From: Candidatus Roizmanbacteria bacterium
Lineage (GTDB): Bacteria; Patescibacteriota; Microgenomatia; UBA1406; GWC2-37-13
Length of the DNA stretch: 20,392 nucleotides
Assembly (NCBI GenBank): GCA_016206365.1
Contig: JACQRR010000068.1
Span: forward strand, 1 to 20,392
Reading direction: 5' to 3'
The notes beneath the pieces were generated by a model that was not told the origin of the DNA, did not search any database, and saw nothing but the letters and a program-made list of their open reading frames with translations. The position numbers and the translations under genes are program-made. Numbering within the stretch: the first letter of the stretch is position 1; each line of letters begins with the position of its first letter. Positions 7,898 to 16,840 of the stretch are shown in pieces.

Positions 7898-9019
7898 ATG
7901 CTAAAAGAACTGACCAATCTACTTTCTAAATCAAAAGATTATTACTTTTCTCTTTTAAATAAAAAATACGGAATTTTTGACTTTCGAAAGTTTGTCATAC
8001 TTTTTGGAGCAGCTAAAATGGCTAAAGTATATATTGATTTGTGTAAAGAAAACAAGATACGCGTGACTTTCTTATCTGACAACAACAAAACTAAGGCAGG
8101 CAAACTTTTATCCGGTTTCAGAATTATTTCAATTGAAGACTTGCTTAAATTCTCAAAAAAAACTCAAATTATCATTACCTCGATATATGAGGAAGAGATA
8201 TTTATTCAGTTAAAAAGTTTAGGCTTTAGCAATGTTTTCACTCACGCTTATTTCTCTTCGGTGTACCCTGAAAAATTCACAAATCCCTATTGGCAAAATT
8301 CAATTGCCGAGACAATTAAAAACAAAGAGAAAATAGTTAAGTGCTTTAAACTTTTCAAAGACAAACAATCAAAAAAAACACTTTTAGAACTTATAAGATA
8401 CAGACTTTTTTTAGAAAGGAATTTTATAAAAAAAATAGCTGAACAACAGACTAAAGAGTATTTTGATAAAAAGATAATCAAATTATCTGGAGAAGAAATT
8501 TTTGTCGATGCGGGAGCATATGACGGAGATACGGTCAAGAAATTTCTTAAAATAAGCAAAGGAAAGTTCGCCAAAATTTACGCATTTGAACCTGATGCCT
8601 GGCTTTTTAAAAAATTAAGGCAGTCTGTAGAAGATTTCGCTGATAAAAGAATTGAAGTTTTAAGATTAGGCTTGGGTAAAAAGGAAGAAAGATTGAGATT
8701 TACCAACGATGCAACGTTGGGATCAAGAATAGGTGAGAAGGGTGAGATTGTAATAAAAGTAATGCCACTGGATAAAATTCTTGACGAAAGGCGCGTGACA
8801 TTTATCAAATATGATATCGAGGGATCAGAATACAATGCCCTATTGGGAGCCAAAAATATAATAAGAAGATACAGGCCTAAGCTTGCTATCTGTGTTTATC
8901 ACATGACTGCTGATTTCTGGAGGATTCCTTTACTCATCAGAAAATTCAACTCAGAGTATAGATTTTATTTGCGCCATTATAGTCATTTTTTATACGGTAC
9001 TGTTTGTTATGCGGTATAA
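7898..9019 (+). CDS. FkbM-family methyltransferase with N-terminal Rossmann-like module
   Basis: 373 residues. The C-terminal part is an FkbM-type SAM methyltransferase: FVDAGAYDGDT (202-212) is the SAM loop, YAFEPD the acidic strand end, and FIKYDIEGSEYNAL the conserved catalytic-side motif. FkbM proteins usually O-methylate sugars or polyketides. The N-terminal part (about 32-115) starts FVILFGAAKMAK and is a nucleotide-binding-like module resembling the C-terminal module of the preceding methyltransferase. AAAGAAG sits directly before the ATG. The last 11 bp overlap the start of the GT2 gene, which suggests translational coupling. Confidence 0.84.
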   Translation: MLKELTNLLSKSKDYYFSLLNKKYGIFDFRKFVILFGAAKMAKVYIDLCKENKIRVTFLSDNNKTKAGKLLSGFRIISIEDLLKFSKKTQIIITSIYEEEIFIQLKSLGFSNVFTHAYFSSVYPEKFTNPYWQNSIAETIKNKEKIVKCFKLFKDKQSKKTLLELIRYRLFLERNFIKKIAEQQTKEYFDKKIIKLSGEEIFVDAGAYDGDTVKKFLKISKGKFAKIYAFEPDAWLFKKLRQSVEDFADKRIEVLRLGLGKKEERLRFTNDATLGSRIGEKGEIVIKVMPLDKILDERRVTFIKYDIEGSEYNALLGAKNIIRRYRPKLAICVYHMTADFWRIPLLIRKFNSEYRFYLRHYSHFLYGTVCYAV

Positions 9020-9986
9020 TTTAAAAAAAATGCAAAACAAAAAAAAGCTCATCTCCGTCGCCATCCCTTGTTTTGAGGAAGAAGAAAACATTCTGCCAAT
9101 GTATCAAACCTTAATACAAATTATAAAAAAAGACAAAAAATACGATTATGAATTTGTCTTTGCAGACAATGGAAGTACAGACAAAACAAAAGATTTGATA
9201 ATTCAACTCACCTTAAAAGATAAAAAAGTGAAGGGAGTTTTTTTGTCGAGAAATTTTGGCCCCGAAGCATCTACTCAAGCAGCTTTTGATTTTTCAAGAG
9301 GCGATGCGGTAGTTGGCATTGCCTGTGATTTTCAGGAACCGCCTGGACTGATACCACAATTTATAAAAAAATGGGAGGAAGGATATGAAATGGTTATTGG
9401 AGTTCATTCCAAAATTCAGGATAATGTCTTGATGACAATTACAAGAAAGATTTTTTACAAAATATTCAAAAAAATTTCTAACATAGATATTCCGATCAAT
9501 GCTTCAGGTTTTTGCTTGTTTGACAGAAAACCCCTAAAGGCGCTTCAAGCTCTACCCGAAAAGTATCGATTTTTTCGAGGTCTTCGTGCCTGGATTGGTT
9601 TTAAGACCGCTTATATAAATTATGAAAGAAGATATAGACTGAGGGGGAGAAGTTCTTATAGTTTTTTTAATTATATCAATCACGCGGAACGAGGCATTTT
9701 TGGCTTTTCTTATCTGGTGCTTGATCTGATGATCTATGGTGGATTTATCCTCGTTATTTTTTCTTTTATTTTTGTGGCTTGGTATTTATTCATGGTATTG
9801 GTGATTGGAAATCCTATACGTGCATCAATTCCGCTGATGTTAACTATAGTTTTCTTCGGTGGTGTACAGCTTTTGTCGGTTAGTATAATAGGTAAATATA
9901 TTCAGGTGATCGTGGAGGAGACTAAAGCAAGGCCGATTTATATAGTGACAGAAACACAAAATATAGAGCCAGCCCCAAAAGGATAG
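9009..9986 (+). CDS. GtrB/DPM1-type family 2 glycosyltransferase
   Basis: 325 residues with a cytoplasmic GT-A domain and two C-terminal membrane helices (about 232-262 and 270-296). The nucleotide-binding motif is ADNGSTD (52-58), and the metal-binding stretch ACDFQEPP (105-112) corresponds to the DLQDPP motif of this subfamily. Such enzymes transfer a sugar from UDP or GDP to polyprenyl phosphate, giving a lipid-linked donor for GT-C enzymes outside the membrane. That matches the GT-C-like proteins nearby. The start may be the ATG at 9009, overlapping fkbM by 11 bp, or the ATG at 9030, residue 8; homologues begin near the second. The 3' end overlaps the opposite-strand membrane gene by 65 bp. 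Confidence 0.88.
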   Translation: MRYNLKKMQNKKKLISVAIPCFEEEENILPMYQTLIQIIKKDKKYDYEFVFADNGSTDKTKDLIIQLTLKDKKVKGVFLSRNFGPEASTQAAFDFSRGDAVVGIACDFQEPPGLIPQFIKKWEEGYEMVIGVHSKIQDNVLMTITRKIFYKIFKKISNIDIPINASGFCLFDRKPLKALQALPEKYRFFRGLRAWIGFKTAYINYERRYRLRGRSSYSFFNYINHAERGIFGFSYLVLDLMIYGGFILVIFSFIFVAWYLFMVLVIGNPIRASIPLMLTIVFFGGVQLLSVSIIGKYIQVIVEETKARPIYIVTETQNIEPAPKG

Positions 9987-12033
9987 ACACGCTTATAATA
10001 AGTCCAAAATATACATAACTTTGAGGTCGAAAAAAAAGCGTCATATTTATATCGTAACTTCCGTCTTTATTTTTTTTACATTTGTATATCTGGCAGATTT
10101 TTTGAGGATCTAGGTAAAAAGAATTCAAACCTGCGTCATTTTTAAAATGATCTATGTCCGACAAGAAATAGTTCTCTTCTGTGGGGACCTTAAACCAAGC
10201 GAACTGCCCTACTCTTATTTTCCAATCAGGATGGAAGTTTTCGGAGAAATTGAGATAGAAAGGTGTTTTGCTCTGACTTAAAAAAATTGTATATTTGGTC
10301 GGACTGATAAAATTAAAGCTAATTTTCTGATACGGAATATACTCATTTACTGTTTCTTTTTTCAAGGTTATATATATGTGTGGACGATATTTCGGGTTTT
10401 CAAAAAGATCTAATTTCTTAAATCCGGCATCGATTTTTTTTAAGAATTTTAGATTTTTAACGGCGTTTAAATACATTTCTCTTTTTCCCATGTAATTGAA
10501 GAAATCATCGGTATTAGCTGGGTCATCTATAGGAACAATTAAATATTTAATGGACGAGACATCAAATAAATAACTGTCAGTTTGAGTAAACACGCTTAGA
10601 GTGTTGCTTGCAAAGAATTTCTGCCAGTCGTATGCTACTATATCCCAGCTGCTTATCTTAGGATGAAGATCGGAGTATACACCCCAATGAGAAGGATGTG
10701 GTACCCAAAGAATCCTAAAAAATTCGTCCTGTTTCCAGATATAGTCTTTGAGAGTAATATACTCTTCTGGAATTTGTCGGGGTTTAAACATATAACCAAG
10801 CTCACCAGTTAGAATTGGTTTTGCGTTCCAGAGAAAAATAAAAGCAATAAAGGTAATTATTAGCAAAGCCTGCATTCCTAAAGCCCGAATCTTTATGTAT
10901 TTTGCTATACCGGTAGCAAAAGCGCCCAGAAGTATGCTGTATCCAAAAGCAATATAGAAATAAAATTTTGTCGATTCTCTAAAAGCGTTAAAGCCGGGTA
11001 GATTGGTGAAAAGCCATTTATACACGTCTTTAAAAGGCGTTGCCTCCTGCTTTGTGAGAAATATTCCTAAAAGGGATAAGATAGCGAAAAAAGGAACGTA
11101 CTTATTTCTTTTTAAGAAGTATAAACCTAAAAAGGCAGCAATGGGGATGAAAAAAAATTTATAACTGAAATGGTTAGGCGCCGGTTTATCAAATGATTGT
11201 CCTGTCCAAAGATTAAAAAATAAAATCAAAGAATTTATCAAGTTAACGTTTTTCTGACCAATGAGTGGCCGATCAAATGCTGTATTACTGGTGAGCGATC
11301 GAACTGAATTTAGTCCTACAATAAAATATGTGTTTAAAAGCAAAACAAGTATGATAATTGATGAAAAGATTATGCCGATCTTTATTAGGACTTTAAGTGA
11401 TCGTGAGACTTCAATGATAAAAAAATGATAAAGTGTGTATAGAGCAAGGATCCAAACAACCATATAAAATATCCTGAATTCATAAAAGCTAACTATATAA
11501 CTAAGAAGCGAGGTGATAATTATATAAATAACCCCCTTTTTTCTAAGAGTGACAATGTAAAAAAGAATAACGATGGGTGCAATTGCTGTGGCGATGCTTA
11601 AAGTGAGAATACCGGATCGACCGATTATAAAAGGAACATTGAATAAATACACTATAGCTGACAACAGGGCACCAATTCTTGAGCGAAGAATGTAATAGCT
11701 CAATAAATACATAAAAATTGGAGTAAATATAGCTATAGGCCAGAGGGCTAATAATCTTTGGCTGATCACAGGGTGTATTCCTAACTGGTTTAGGATTCCG
11801 GCCAAAAATAAAAAAGGCCAAAAAGAAATGCCGATGTTTAGAGAGCCAAAGGCAACATTGTTATACCATATTTGTGGTAGTGCAATAAATTCTTTTATTT
11901 TTTCTGCAAAATCTAAGTAAGAATCCCCCCAGACAATAGGAGAAAAATTAAAGAACCAGTTATGGTGGACTATTGTCGTCAACGTTAATAAAAGTAGTAT
12001 TGCTAGATAATGACGTTTAAGCTTCGATACCAT
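9922..12033 (-). CDS. Large GT-C-like membrane protein, AftD/DUF3367-like
   Basis: 703 residues. About a dozen hydrophobic helices fill the first 400, followed by a soluble C-terminal domain and a last membrane helix near 675-695. Features shared with arabinofuranosyltransferase-type (AftD N-terminal region, DUF3367-like) proteins are an early periplasmic acidic site in WGDSYLDFAEK, the loop LPGFNAFRESTKF, and a C-terminal beta-rich region with FSENFHPDWKI. These enzymes take polyprenyl-phosphate sugars and add them to glycans on the outer face of the membrane; the sugar is unknown here, and YfhO-like proteins are an alternative relative. It is transcribed on its own against both neighbours. 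Its last 65 bp lie antisense to the end of the GT2 gene. Confidence 0.72.
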   Translation of the reverse strand: MVSKLKRHYLAILLLLTLTTIVHHNWFFNFSPIVWGDSYLDFAEKIKEFIALPQIWYNNVAFGSLNIGISFWPFLFLAGILNQLGIHPVISQRLLALWPIAIFTPIFMYLLSYYILRSRIGALLSAIVYLFNVPFIIGRSGILTLSIATAIAPIVILFYIVTLRKKGVIYIIITSLLSYIVSFYEFRIFYMVVWILALYTLYHFFIIEVSRSLKVLIKIGIIFSSIIILVLLLNTYFIVGLNSVRSLTSNTAFDRPLIGQKNVNLINSLILFFNLWTGQSFDKPAPNHFSYKFFFIPIAAFLGLYFLKRNKYVPFFAILSLLGIFLTKQEATPFKDVYKWLFTNLPGFNAFRESTKFYFYIAFGYSILLGAFATGIAKYIKIRALGMQALLIITFIAFIFLWNAKPILTGELGYMFKPRQIPEEYITLKDYIWKQDEFFRILWVPHPSHWGVYSDLHPKISSWDIVAYDWQKFFASNTLSVFTQTDSYLFDVSSIKYLIVPIDDPANTDDFFNYMGKREMYLNAVKNLKFLKKIDAGFKKLDLFENPKYRPHIYITLKKETVNEYIPYQKISFNFISPTKYTIFLSQSKTPFYLNFSENFHPDWKIRVGQFAWFKVPTEENYFLSDIDHFKNDAGLNSFYLDPQKICQIYKCKKNKDGSYDINMTLFFRPQSYVYFGLIISVSILLGLALYFVFLSLYKSALL

Positions 12034-12099
12034 TGTCGATAATATATAATATTAGTTGTTTTTGTTAACAACTTAAATAGTTAATATATTTTAAGACAA
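12034..12099. promoter_or_regulatory. Divergent spacer with an inverted repeat
   Basis: This 66 bp AT-rich gap separates two divergent genes. A TATAAT on the plus strand (12045-12050) could be the -10 for the GT2 gene. A 7-bp inverted repeat, AGTTGTT at 12054-12060 and AACAACT at 12067-12073 with a 6-nt loop, lies just after it, where an operator or a short 5'-leader hairpin would be. On the minus strand TATATTAT-like sequence lies just before the membrane gene. No clear -35 boxes are visible. Confidence 0.35.
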
Positions 12100-13044
12100 A
12101 TGTTGGAAAAAAACAGGATTAAAAAATCAAATATTACTTTTCTCATCTTCGCCTTTAACGAGGAAAAAAGAATTGAATATCCAGTAAAGTGCTTTCTCCC
12201 TTACGGAGACGTTTTGATTATTGACAATCTTAGTACAGATAGGACTTGTGAAATTGCGAAAAATTTAGGAGCTAGTGTAATTAGGTTCAGACGGGAAATT
12301 GGGACTTTTGCTGAAACACCAGAAGTCGTTGATCGTATATATAAAAATGTAAAGACAGACTGGGTTTTTTGGGGAATGGCTGATGAGATGGTGCCAAAAA
12401 CCTGTTTGGAGCTATATAAAAAAATAGCATCAGAGAATAAATATAAGGTCGTCGTACAAAAGAAAAAGACTCTGTTATTTGACGAAAAAAGTGAATTTTT
12501 ACCGTGTGATATTACTGTCAATTTTTTTAGAAAAGACTCAATCGATTTTAGAAATAACAGAATACATCAGACTGGAAAATTTGCGAAACATGTAAAGCCG
12601 GACGAAATTCTTTATCTCCCGCCAATAGATGAGTACTCTGTATATCATTTCTCAAACTACATTACCGAAAATCTGGTGAGAAATTTTAATATCTACACGA
12701 CAGAACATGCCAAAAATATATCGCACAAAAATCTTGAGATAAGAATTATTCTTGAACCCATGATAACTTTTGTTACCCATTATCTACAAGGTGGTGCCAT
12801 TTGGCGGGGAATTAGAGGATTAATCGTATCTTTGCAATATAGTTATTATTCCTTCTTAGCCTTAGTTAAGGCCTATGAATTAAAATATAATATAAATCTT
12901 ATCACCCAAGAGCGAAACTTTGCGGTAGTAAAGAAAGAGCTTCTTAAGACATCACCAAAATCCTCCCTTTTTAAACGTATTCGTGCTAATCTTTGGATTT
13001 ATTTTCTCTCAAAAGTGCACAAATACTATAAATTCAGGAAGTAA
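12100..13044 (+). CDS. Family 2 glycosyltransferase
   Basis: 314 residues. The GT-A fold start is FLIFAFNEEKRI (14-25) with the nucleotide-binding IDNLSTDRT (41-49), and a short acidic metal site follows in WGMADEMVP (91-99). This resembles the WaaE/KdtX-like branch of GT2, which transfers hexoses in lipopolysaccharide or glycan synthesis. It lacks the two C-terminal helices of the GtrB type, so it should act as a cytoplasmic or membrane-associated transferase. Donor and acceptor cannot be deduced. It stands alone on the plus strand between two minus-strand units, and its stop overlaps the end of the convergent methyltransferase gene by 11 bp. Confidence 0.78.
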   Translation: MLEKNRIKKSNITFLIFAFNEEKRIEYPVKCFLPYGDVLIIDNLSTDRTCEIAKNLGASVIRFRREIGTFAETPEVVDRIYKNVKTDWVFWGMADEMVPKTCLELYKKIASENKYKVVVQKKKTLLFDEKSEFLPCDITVNFFRKDSIDFRNNRIHQTGKFAKHVKPDEILYLPPIDEYSVYHFSNYITENLVRNFNIYTTEHAKNISHKNLEIRIILEPMITFVTHYLQGGAIWRGIRGLIVSLQYSYYSFLALVKAYELKYNINLITQERNFAVVKKELLKTSPKSSLFKRIRANLWIYFLSKVHKYYKFRK

Positions 13045-13708
13045 CATCTGTTTTCGATATTTCAATAAGGTAATGGCAACTGCCAAATAATAAGAAAGAT
13101 AAAGCTTCTGGGAGATTAAAATTAAATTTTTTGATACTGACAATTTTGGTTCGCAGTCCGATATCTGGAAAGTAGCGTATGATCTTAAAATTTATTCCCT
13201 CTATCGAACTCAATAATCTTTTTAGTTCTTCCCTGTTTCTTAAAATTTCATTGCCAAAATCTTTTGTGGGATAGCTGTCCGAAGGCACACTGTGGATCAT
13301 TTTATTTGTATAAGGCAGCAAATTTTCAATTATTTTTACGAAATCTTCGTCCTTAAAATGTTCCATAAGACCTTGGGAATAAATCATATCATAGCGGTTT
13401 TTTTTTAATTTTAGTCTTTTAATATTTTCTTTTTTTGTCAGATCGCATAAGAAGTAATCACTTATTTTATTTTTGTATTTTGTTTTAAGAAAGGCAATAA
13501 TTTTTTCATCGTTATCCAAGACTGAAATTTTCGCGGAAGGCATGATATAGCTTAGTGCTATTGAGTGATCTGCGGGACCGCAACCTATTTCAAGGAGGTT
13601 TTTGGGTAGTAGACTGACAAGGCGAAGCAAATAAGGCCAATGTAAAAAAAGGTTAGAAACTGTGATGGTCTTATTTTTTTTGTAATAGTCAAACCAACTT
13701 TTTTGCAC
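13034..13708 (-). CDS. Class I SAM-dependent methyltransferase
   Basis: 224 residues. LLEIGCGPADHS (38-49) is the SAM-binding motif I, ISVLDND the acidic second strand, and YDMIYSQGLMEHF the motif IV region of Methyltransf_11/25-type enzymes. No transmembrane segment is seen. It is the last gene of the minus-strand operon, starting 2 bp after the GT4 stop, so it probably methylates an intermediate of the same glycan. Protein or lipid acceptors cannot be excluded. Its 3' end overlaps the GT2 gene by 11 bp. Confidence 0.78.
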   Translation of the reverse strand: MQKSWFDYYKKNKTITVSNLFLHWPYLLRLVSLLPKNLLEIGCGPADHSIALSYIMPSAKISVLDNDEKIIAFLKTKYKNKISDYFLCDLTKKENIKRLKLKKNRYDMIYSQGLMEHFKDEDFVKIIENLLPYTNKMIHSVPSDSYPTKDFGNEILRNREELKRLLSSIEGINFKIIRYFPDIGLRTKIVSIKKFNFNLPEALSFLLFGSCHYLIEISKTDVTS

Positions 13709-13710
13709 CT

Positions 13711-14796
13711 TTAAATTAAACTATTGAAAACTTTTAAATACTCTCCGGCTGTTTTTTTCCATGTGAATCTCTTGACAAAGTAAAAATTTTTGTTCACCAA
13801 TCTTTCTCTCTCCTGTCGAGTCAGAGATAATATTTCGATCATCTTATCAGCAATATTTTTTTCATCATAAGGGTTTATGAGCCAATCTTTGTTTGGCATA
13901 AGTTCGGGGAGAGAACTCGTATTTGAGGTTATTACAGGACAACCCGAAGCCATTGCCTCAAGGACCGGAAATCCAAAACCTTCATAATAAGAAGGATAAA
14001 CGAAAAATTCCGCATTCTGATAAAGGTTAGCCAATTGTTTTTTTGTGGCATAACCAAAAACTACAACAGAGTTTTTAAGACCAAGCGTTTCTATAATTTT
14101 TTTTAATTTTATTCCCTCTACCTTTGAAATAAAACCCGCTATTATAAACTTAAGATTGTCAAATTGTTTTTTGTATCTATGCATAATTTTTAAAATACGA
14201 TAGATGTTTTTTCTTTCTGGGTGGGTAGTGAGCGCAAGAAAGTATCTATTTGGAAAAAGTCGAGGATCGGTATTCTTTTTAGAGAAGATATCATCTACGC
14301 CTGGATAAATTACTTTTATTTTGGTTTCATCAACTTTGAAAAATTCGCATATGTCTTTCTTAGAATTGAATGAATCCACAACTATTGCATCAGATTTTTG
14401 AATCGAATAGGTAACGAAATTTTTATAGTAGATATTGAATAAAAATTTGTTAAAAGAAAATTTATAGAGAAAATGAACATCATGAATTGTAGTTACGTAT
14501 TTCACGCTCCCAATTTTTATTAAAGGTATGATGTGTGATGGTCCATGAAAAAGATCGATTCTTTCCTCCTTGATGAGTTTATTTATTAAAAAATTGTCGA
14601 ATAAAATATTTGTTAAGATATTTTGTGGAAGATTAATTATTTTTGTTTTACCAAGCTTTTTAAAGTTAGACGTTTGGAAAAATATATATTTGTTTTTTGT
14701 GTCGAAAGTCTGCAAATAAGTATAAAGTCCTCTGATGAACTTGGGTATTCCTGTTTCGAAATTTTGATAGAGTCTGGAATTAACTCCGATTTTCAT
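13711..14796 (-). CDS. GT4-family glycosyltransferase
   Basis: 361 residues with the GT-B fold. The N-terminal domain includes the ETGIPKFIRGL loop and the acceptor-side TTIHDVHFL (102-110). The C-terminal domain carries the EX7E motif as E272...E280 in EGFGFPVLE, followed by AMASGCPVITS and SSLPEL. This is a retaining transferase of the mannosyl/rhamnosyl-transferase-like GT4 type using a nucleotide-sugar donor. It is packed between the 679-residue membrane protein (3 bp upstream) and the methyltransferase (2 bp downstream), so it is co-expressed with them. Specificity is not readable. Confidence 0.88.
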   Translation of the reverse strand: MKIGVNSRLYQNFETGIPKFIRGLYTYLQTFDTKNKYIFFQTSNFKKLGKTKIINLPQNILTNILFDNFLINKLIKEERIDLFHGPSHIIPLIKIGSVKYVTTIHDVHFLYKFSFNKFLFNIYYKNFVTYSIQKSDAIVVDSFNSKKDICEFFKVDETKIKVIYPGVDDIFSKKNTDPRLFPNRYFLALTTHPERKNIYRILKIMHRYKKQFDNLKFIIAGFISKVEGIKLKKIIETLGLKNSVVVFGYATKKQLANLYQNAEFFVYPSYYEGFGFPVLEAMASGCPVITSNTSSLPELMPNKDWLINPYDEKNIADKMIEILSLTRQERERLVNKNFYFVKRFTWKKTAGEYLKVFNSLI

Positions 14797-14799
14797 AGA

Positions 14800-16839
14800 T
14801 TAGTTTGTTACTTTATATACTACAGCTTTATCGTTTTTAAATACTTCTTTGAATAAATTCTTATCAATTAAAGCATCACGATTCGCGAAAATTTTATCGT
14901 ATCTGGTAATTAAGACATAAGAGGAGTTCCAAGAGTGAAGTTTATCCCAAAGGTTTTTATCAAAAGGGCCATTATTAAATACTCCCATGATCTGCTCATA
15001 TTTGTAATATTCTTTTTTTGCATTTTCGAAATAAACAGCTTGAAGCGATAACGGTGAGAAGTTGACTTTTTTCATCGCCCAAAGGTTTACAAACCAGGAG
15101 GCACTTTCAAAAGGAAAATAAGTCTGATTTACAAAAACAATAGCGTCTCTGTCTTTTGATTTTAAAAAATTCTTGACATCCTCGAGCTCTGTAGCTATCG
15201 TCGCATAGGCATTTAATTTGATATCGATAATCGCAAAGTAGTATTCCCATAATCCGGCCATTAAACTCAAAATTAACAAGAGTATTAGACAAACTTTTTT
15301 GATGATAGTAAGCAATTCATTTTTCTTCTCCAATATGGTACTTAGGTATCCGGCCATAAATAATCCAAGTCCATAGGTTATAAAAAGTGTTGCATTTTTC
15401 GAATATTCGTTTTGCGGCCCTGGCAGTCTCAAAAAATTTATACTTAAAAAAGTTGTAATGATGATTGAAGTAATAAGAGCTAGGCCTGGATTTTCAAAAA
15501 TCTTTTTGCGAAAGTAAAACATACCCAGTAAACCAATAACAAATAAAGCACCAAGTCTCTCCAAATAAAATAAGAAATAGTAAAAAAAGTATTGTAGGTT
15601 TGATTTAATACTGACCTCTTTTATTAATTTGCCAAAGATTGGACTTTTTAAAAAATCAACATACCCAAACCTAAAAGTTTCGCTAAAAGAGTTTTCAAAT
15701 GTCAAAGGATCACCGGCTCGATTAATAGTTGCTTGAAGAGGAAGAAAAAATATTAAAAAGGCGATTGTGTAAATAAGGACTTTAGCAAAAATCTTGTATT
15801 TCTCACTGCCGATCAGCCACTGTCCAAAAAGCAAAAGGGCCAGTGTAATCGCCGCAAACATGTGCAAAGAAAACATGAAAGAGGAGGCATGCAGGAGGGC
15901 TAGCAATATAATAAGCTTTAGATTCTTTTTTTGGGTGGTTAGAAGTAATGAAATCATTAAAAAAAATATTCCGGAAGCAAAAAAATGTTGAGGTGTAGTG
16001 TCTACTCCGCTAGGAAATAGCTTGAGCACGAGATAATTTACATTATCTTGCGCTGATGCCCAACGAAGTAAATTGCCATTTTTAAACTGGTCTAAGAGGT
16101 AGGGAAATTGTAATCCTGATAGATAGCCAATAAGGATTGCAAAAAAAGGAGCCATTTTATTTTGAAAAATTTCTTTTGCGATTCCAGCAAATAAGATAAG
16201 AATAATTCCTACGCTCATTGCAGACATGATCGCAAAAATATTAGATATATGAGGCAGAAAAAATAATCCTCCGATAAAAGATGCTGGTAAAAGATAGTAA
16301 AAATAATAATATCTCAAAGGCAAATCCTGACTTAATCTAAAGTAACCCACTTGGGGCGGAAATTTCTTGCTGGTGAGAAGAGAAGTGACTATCATATAAT
16401 GTTTATCGGTGTCAGCTATTACCGATGTACGCCATTTTTTATCTGCTGGTTTTACTTGGACATAACCTAAAAAGACTATAAACATTAAAATTGCGATTAA
16501 ACTAATTGAGATGACTCCAATTCCTTTCGAAGGAAATAGTTTAAAATTTTTATTTTTTGGGCTCAAAGTTGTTTTTTTATATTTTTGGAGAAAATAAAGA
16601 AAGGTAATGGTTGCGGTTGAGATAAGCCAGTAAGAGAAGGTTGAGAATCCAAGATATTGAAAACCAATATTGTAAATAAAAGGCATCACAGTCATTCCCA
16701 ACCCAAAAGCCATTGCCAGTCCGAACAACCCCGAAACATTTGCCCCGACAATTCTAAGCAAAAATTTTCCTGGAAGATAAAGAAAAAAAAATATAAGCAA
16801 TGAAAAAAAAGGGAAAAATAAAATGTCTTCGATGACCAT
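14800..16839 (-). CDS. Polytopic membrane protein, YYY/DUF2298-like GT-C candidate
   Basis: 679 residues with roughly a dozen hydrophobic helices and a soluble C-terminal tail of about 130 residues. The first extracellular loop contains DTDKHYMIVTSLL, then KKFPPQVG and the run LRYYYFYYLL. The FPP plus YYYF pattern resembles the chlor_Arch_YYY/DUF2298 membrane family, and the overall plan fits GT-C glycosyltransferases with an early acidic site facing outward. I do not recognise a specific named enzyme. It starts 1 bp after the stop of the upstream GT4, indicating coupled translation. An O-antigen polymerase-like role is a weaker alternative. Confidence 0.65.
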   Translation of the reverse strand: MVIEDILFFPFFSLLIFFFLYLPGKFLLRIVGANVSGLFGLAMAFGLGMTVMPFIYNIGFQYLGFSTFSYWLISTATITFLYFLQKYKKTTLSPKNKNFKLFPSKGIGVISISLIAILMFIVFLGYVQVKPADKKWRTSVIADTDKHYMIVTSLLTSKKFPPQVGYFRLSQDLPLRYYYFYYLLPASFIGGLFFLPHISNIFAIMSAMSVGIILILFAGIAKEIFQNKMAPFFAILIGYLSGLQFPYLLDQFKNGNLLRWASAQDNVNYLVLKLFPSGVDTTPQHFFASGIFFLMISLLLTTQKKNLKLIILLALLHASSFMFSLHMFAAITLALLLFGQWLIGSEKYKIFAKVLIYTIAFLIFFLPLQATINRAGDPLTFENSFSETFRFGYVDFLKSPIFGKLIKEVSIKSNLQYFFYYFLFYLERLGALFVIGLLGMFYFRKKIFENPGLALITSIIITTFLSINFLRLPGPQNEYSKNATLFITYGLGLFMAGYLSTILEKKNELLTIIKKVCLILLLILSLMAGLWEYYFAIIDIKLNAYATIATELEDVKNFLKSKDRDAIVFVNQTYFPFESASWFVNLWAMKKVNFSPLSLQAVYFENAKKEYYKYEQIMGVFNNGPFDKNLWDKLHSWNSSYVLITRYDKIFANRDALIDKNLFKEVFKNDKAVVYKVTN

Positions 16840-16840
16840 A

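Noticed and set aside
8287..8574. Minus-strand open frame inside the FkbM gene
   Set aside because: It is antisense to well-conserved methyltransferase coding sequence, shows no family motifs and has no independent context; the same applies to other antisense frames in the window.
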